Of a stretch of 8,809 nucleotides of DNA, positions 6,473 to 8,809 are shown in pieces. Made by a program: the position numbers and the translations under genes. The notes below the pieces were generated by a model. The model was not told the DNA's origin. It ran no database searches and was given only the letters and a program-made list of their open reading frames with translations. This DNA is from JBOHUX01 sp050734915 (lineage in GTDB: Bacteria; Chloroflexota; Dormibacteria; Dormibacterales; Dormibacteraceae): positions 1-8,809 of the forward strand of contig JBOHUX010000098.1 in NCBI GenBank assembly GCA_050734915.1, read 5' to 3'. Position 1 is the first letter of the stretch, and each line of letters begins with the position of its first letter.

Positions 6473-6479
6473 AGGGTGG

Positions 6480-6508
6480 TTGTCCTCCGAACATGCGTTC
6501 GCTATACT
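6480..6508 (+). promoter_or_regulatory. Strong sigma70-like promoter for the 139-aa gene, leaderless arrangement
   Basis: TTGTCC at 6480-6485 (four of six) and TATACT at 6503-6508 (five of six) are separated by exactly 17 bases. Transcription would start near 6515, only one or two bases before ATG 6517, so the mRNA would be essentially leaderless. This also rules against ATG 6493, which lies inside the promoter. Confidence 0.5.
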
Positions 6509-6516
6509 TCACGAGT

Positions 6517-6936
6517 ATGAGAACCCTCCAGACTCAGATGCGGCTTCGCCGCCTGGTCCGGGCGCATTCCGAGTTCAGCGCCCGCCTGGCCGCGGCGCCG
6601 CCCAGCCGCCAGCTCGCCGGCGCCGCCCGAGACCGGCTGCTCAAGCTGACGGCGGACCTGCGGGAGACCTGGGCCCGCGAGGCCGTCCTGCCGTTGCCGG
6701 CCGCGGCGGCGGCCGAGCTCCCGGCGCGGCCGCTCCAGCGCCACGTCAGCCGGGCCATCGCCGCCATCGAGGTCGCGATCGTGGCCATGGATCGTCCCGG
6801 CGTCGACCTCAACGGGCTCGATGCCGAGTTCCAGGAGGCGGCTCTGCCGCTGATGCTCTGCCTGCAGGGCCTGGAGCACCTGCCCCAGGACCAGCTGGCA
6901 GGCCTCTTGAGACCGGAGCTGGCCCGCTCCGCCTGA
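6517..6936 (+). CDS. Small alpha-helical protein of unknown function (139 aa)
   Basis: I do not recognise a family. The protein is Ala/Leu/Arg-rich and predicted almost wholly helical: a basic N-terminal helix (MRTLQTQMRLRRLVRAHSEF), a second helix (DRLLKLTADLRETWAREAVL), an Ala/Pro hinge, then RHVSRAIAAIEVAIVAMDRPGV and a C-terminal helix with LMLCLQGLEHLPQDQL. There are no Cys pairs, signal peptide or membrane segments; a soluble helical bundle is likely. The start is taken at ATG 6517 because the promoter elements lie just upstream, although no Shine-Dalgarno is present and ATG 6493 is in frame. Codon use is the same GC-rich style as its neighbours, so it looks resident rather than acquired. 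It ends 57 bp before the convergent LysR gene, and its role cannot be inferred from context. Confidence 0.65.
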   Translation: MRTLQTQMRLRRLVRAHSEFSARLAAAPPSRQLAGAARDRLLKLTADLRETWAREAVLPLPAAAAAELPARPLQRHVSRAIAAIEVAIVAMDRPGVDLNGLDAEFQEAALPLMLCLQGLEHLPQDQLAGLLRPELARSA

Positions 6937-6993
6937 GCCCTGGCGGCCCCAAACGGGCGATGCTAGGTATAACAGTCATTATCGGCAACATCA

Positions 6994-7932
6994 TCACGCG
7001 GTGACGGCGAGGCCTCTGGCCTCGATCTCGGCGCAGATCTCCCCCGCCCGGCGGATGAACGCATTCACGGCCGGGGACCGGTAGCGGTCGCGGTGCCAGG
7101 CCAGCGCCAGCCGCCGCGGCGGCATCGACCTCAGCTCCAGGATCCTGATCGTCTCGTCCTTCTCGTTGAGGGCCAGCAGGGGCATCAGTGCGGCGCCCAT
7201 CCCAGCCGCGACCAGCGCCTGAACGATGCCGTTGTCGTCGGAGCGGAAGGTCACGTCGGGTTCGATACCCTGGCTGCGCAGGTACGCCTCGGTGTGGGCC
7301 ATGCTCCGACACCCCTGGAAACCGATCAGCTTCAGGCCCGCCAGCGCCTCGAGGCCCGGCGGCCCCATCGTCGCCAGGGCGTCGTCGGCCGCCACCGCCA
7401 GGGCGTAGGGATCCCTCATCAGCTCGTTCGACTCGAAGGGGCCGTCGAGGAGCGGCAGGACCGTGAAGCTCAGATCCAGATCGCCGCGCTCCACCCGCCG
7501 GAGCAGGAGCTCGTCCTCGGCTTCTTCGGTGAGCTGGAGCTCCACCGCCGGCCACTCGAGCGCGAACTCCCGCAGCAGTCTCGGCAGCACCTTGGTCCCC
7601 ACACTCTGGTAGGTGCCCACCCGGATCCGGCCCGCCCTCCCCTCGCCAAAGGCCTGGAGGTCGGCGCGGGCCGCCTCGAGGCGGGCGACGATCGCCTCGG
7701 CGTGCTTGACGAGCAGCCGGCCTGGCTCGGTCAGCAGGACCCGGCGGCGCCCGCGCGAACGTTCCAGGAGCCGGTGCCCGACCGCCTGCTCGAGGCCGGC
7801 GATCTGCTGGCTGAGGGCCGAAGCGGAGCAGTCCAGCCGGTCGGCCGCAGCCCAGAACGAGCCCGAGTCGGCGATGGTACGCAGCGCGATCAGCCGGCGG
7901 AGGTCGAGCCCGCTCCAATGATTAGCGTCCAT
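6994..7932 (-). CDS. LysR-family transcriptional regulator
   Basis: A one-component regulator, 312 residues, normal length. The N-terminal winged HTH (about residues 8-70) reads LRRLIALRTIADSGSFWAAA, then CSASALSQQIAGLEQAVG and LLERSR with LTEPGRLLV, the standard LysR pattern. The linker helix is Arg/Glu/Ala-rich (80-98). The periplasmic-binding-like effector domain starts at GRIRVGTYQSVGTKVLPRLL (about 101-120) and extends to the C-terminus. The inducer is not predictable. Two ORFs face it: a convergent 139-aa gene at its 3' side and, across a 75-bp AT-richer gap, a divergent small membrane ORF, which by the usual LysR arrangement would be its first candidate target. ATG 7932 is the only good start; upstream on this strand a TTGTTT/TATGAA pair with a 17-base spacer could be its promoter. 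Larger frames overlapping this gene in other phases are shadows. Confidence 0.92.
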   Translation of the reverse strand: MDANHWSGLDLRRLIALRTIADSGSFWAAADRLDCSASALSQQIAGLEQAVGHRLLERSRGRRRVLLTEPGRLLVKHAEAIVARLEAARADLQAFGEGRAGRIRVGTYQSVGTKVLPRLLREFALEWPAVELQLTEEAEDELLLRRVERGDLDLSFTVLPLLDGPFESNELMRDPYALAVAADDALATMGPPGLEALAGLKLIGFQGCRSMAHTEAYLRSQGIEPDVTFRSDDNGIVQALVAAGMGAALMPLLALNEKDETIRILELRSMPPRRLALAWHRDRYRSPAVNAFIRRAGEICAEIEARGLAVTA

Positions 7933-7940
7933 GATGTTAA

Positions 7941-7970
7941 TTCATAGCAAATTGACTAGCTTGAAACAAG
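7941..7970. promoter_or_regulatory. AT-richer divergent control region of LysR and the small ORF
   Basis: On the minus strand TTGTTT (plus 7964-7969) and TATGAA (plus 7941-7946) have a 17-base spacing and could drive the LysR gene. Overlapping the -35 is the inverted repeat CTTGAAACAAG at 7960-7970 (four-base arms around AAA), and AATT occurs twice around a seven-base spacer at 7939-7953. The segment is far richer in A/T than its surroundings. An operator function, autoregulatory or for the divergent ORF, is inference. Confidence 0.35.
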
Positions 7971-8007
7971 TTGGAAGAGCATGATCTTGTTCATGGCGGA
8001 GGGGATC

Positions 8008-8400
8008 ATGCTCACGACACTGCTGCTGGCGATCGGTCCTCTGGCCATCTGGCTCGGCGAGGACTCGCGGATCGACGAGGTCGAGGCACGCCGCCGGTGG
8101 TCGCGGCCGGGAGGTCCGGGGGTCCGGAGGCGGCGCTATCGACGCAGCAGCGAAACGATCATGGCGATCGCGGCCACGCCCATGGCGGCGGTCGCCCCCC
8201 AGGTCAGGAGCCGGCTCAGGGGTCCGCTCACGTTCTTCTTCATGACCTTCCGGTCCGAGGCCAGGAGCACGATCAGGACCAGCAGCGGCGGGGCGACGAC
8301 GCCGTTGATGACGGCGGTCAGGAAGAGCGCTCGGATGGGGTCGATGTGGAGGAAGTTCATCGCCACCCCCGCCAGGGTCCCGGCCACGATCATCCCGTAG
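8008..8400 (+). CDS. Small membrane-anchored ORF divergent from LysR; 3' part antisense to transporter gene
   Basis: ATG 8008 is preceded by a strong GGAGGGG (7998-8004), better placed for it than for the in-frame ATGs at 7981 and 7993. The product begins with a hydrophobic helix (MLTTLLLAIGPLAIW) followed by LGEDSRIDEVEARRRW and a Gly/Arg-rich stretch with RRRRYRR. This one-helix, GEDSR, charged-tail layout reminds me of short hypothetical membrane proteins of about 40-60 residues, but I cannot name a family. The frame has no stop until 8398-8400, so it overlaps the convergent transporter gene by some 265 bases; the overlapping part is probably non-native sequence. Either the real protein is the first 45 or so residues and its stop was lost, or the whole frame is fortuitous. 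Divergent placement makes it the natural LysR target. Confidence 0.4.
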   Translation: MLTTLLLAIGPLAIWLGEDSRIDEVEARRRWSRPGGPGVRRRRYRRSSETIMAIAATPMAAVAPQVRSRLRGPLTFFFMTFRSEARSTIRTSSGGATTPLMTAVRKSARMGSMWRKFIATPARVPATIIP

Positions 8401-8809
8401 AAGGTCGGCCGGTACCTGGCCTTGACGGCCAGCCCCCCCCTGATGCCCCAGAATTCCTTGATGGCATAGGCCGCCGAGGCGGAGAGGACCGGAATGGCGA
8501 GCAGCCCGGTGCCGATCAGCCCGACCGCGAAGAGGGCGAAGGCGAAGGGGCCGGCCAACGGCGCCAGCGCCTGGGCGGCCTGCCCGGCCGTCTGCACGCC
8601 CGTCTTCCCGTGCGCGTGGAGGACCGCCGCCGAGGTCAGGATGATGAAGTACATGACGATCTGGGAGAAGCCCATCCCGACCACGATGTCGGTCCGGGCC
8701 GCCGCCAGCTCCCTGACTCGAACGCCCCGGCGCTCCGCCTCGGTCCTCTGCCCCGCCGCCCGCATCAGGTCCACCTCCGCCGACGCCTGCCAGAAGAAGA
8801 GGTAGGGCA
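8136..8809 (-). CDS. NRAMP-related divalent metal transporter, N-terminal part beyond window
   Basis: The visible C-terminal 224 or so codons belong to the NRAMP (natural resistance-associated macrophage protein/MntH) superfamily of proton-coupled divalent metal importers. The frame is open to the right edge and begins PYLFFWQASAEVD, aligning with transmembrane helix 6 of NRAMPs. After a charged loop (RAAGQRTEAERRGVRVREL) come about five hydrophobic helices: VVGMGFSQIVMYFIILTSAA, AFALFAVGLIGTGLLAIPVL, YGMIVAGTLAGVAMNFL, ALFLTAVINGVVAPPLLVLI and WGATAAMGVAAIAMIVSLL. The segment VLSASAAYAIKEFWG between helices is also typical. GTG 8774 is not the true start, since helix 6 lies upstream of it. 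In place of the classical MPH metal-binding triplet the sequence has PYLFF, so it belongs to a divergent NRAMP-related branch and the metal is uncertain. TM1 with the DPGN motif lies outside the window. It converges on the small ORF. Confidence 0.88.
   Translation of the reverse strand, partial: PYLFFWQASAEVDLMRAAGQRTEAERRGVRVRELAAARTDIVVGMGFSQIVMYFIILTSAAVLHAHGKTGVQTAGQAAQALAPLAGPFAFALFAVGLIGTGLLAIPVLSASAAYAIKEFWGIRGGLAVKARYRPTFYGMIVAGTLAGVAMNFLHIDPIRALFLTAVINGVVAPPLLVLIVLLASDRKVMKKNVSGPLSRLLTWGATAAMGVAAIAMIVSLLRR

Noticed and set aside
6969..6982. ATAA-CAGTCA-TTAT inverted repeat between the convergent 139-aa and LysR genes
   Set aside because: Only four A/T pairs; unlikely to form a stable hairpin or act as a terminator, though the AT-rich patch is noticeable.
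6809..7918. 369-residue frame on the LysR strand, longer than the LysR gene itself
   Set aside because: Out of phase with the LysR frame, which has unmistakable HTH and effector domains; the longer frame is Pro/Arg/Gly-rich noise.
7093..7947. 284-residue plus-strand frame opposite LysR
   Set aside because: Gln/Arg/Glu/His-rich shadow without any recognisable motif.

Overview
The window is 8.8 kb of high-GC bacterial chromosome. Single 60-base lines counted by hand reach about 77% GC in the regulator gene near 3.4 kb. Genes are close-packed, with many GTG/TTG starts and large antisense shadow frames. The gene mix (HDAC-family deacetylase, TauE/SafE permease, acyl-CoA dehydrogenase with TetR, LysR, NRAMP-type transporter) suits a free-living soil or sediment bacterium. 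Candidates include a GC-rich proteobacterium, an actinobacterium or an uncultured lineage such as Rokubacteria, but the sequence alone does not settle the phylum.

Left block (1-1636, plus strand): the 3' two-thirds of an HDAC-superfamily deacetylase, a 52-residue Lys/Arg- then Pro-rich small protein, and a TauE/SafE anion permease. They are packed with very short gaps like an operon. The permease has no ATG, GTG or TTG start at the position its first helix requires.

Catabolic block (1637-3668): an intergenic region with two small inverted repeats, a complete acyl-CoA dehydrogenase with its catalytic Glu, and a TetR-type repressor about 10 bp downstream, followed at once by a hairpin. This looks like a TetR-controlled acyl-CoA dehydrogenase unit.

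Accessory block (about 3669-5842): composition drops (two lines counted at 52-53% GC). It holds a promoter-like pair, an aromatic-rich unrecognised gene broken by a frameshift at a C7 run, a predicted beta-propeller lipoprotein, and a fragment of an ISL3-type transposase. It reads as acquired, partly decayed DNA and is the least explained part of the window.

Right block (5843-8809): a PmtA/UbiE-like SAM methyltransferase; a 139-residue helical protein of unknown function with a good promoter that would make its mRNA leaderless; a convergent LysR regulator; a divergent small membrane ORF; and the C-terminal part of an NRAMP-related metal transporter that runs off the right edge and carries SPY where classical NRAMPs have MPH.

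No rRNA, tRNA or CRISPR array was seen. No clearly new multi-gene system can be demonstrated. The best candidates for something undescribed are the broken aromatic-rich gene plus propeller lipoprotein pair, and the small ORF divergent from LysR.
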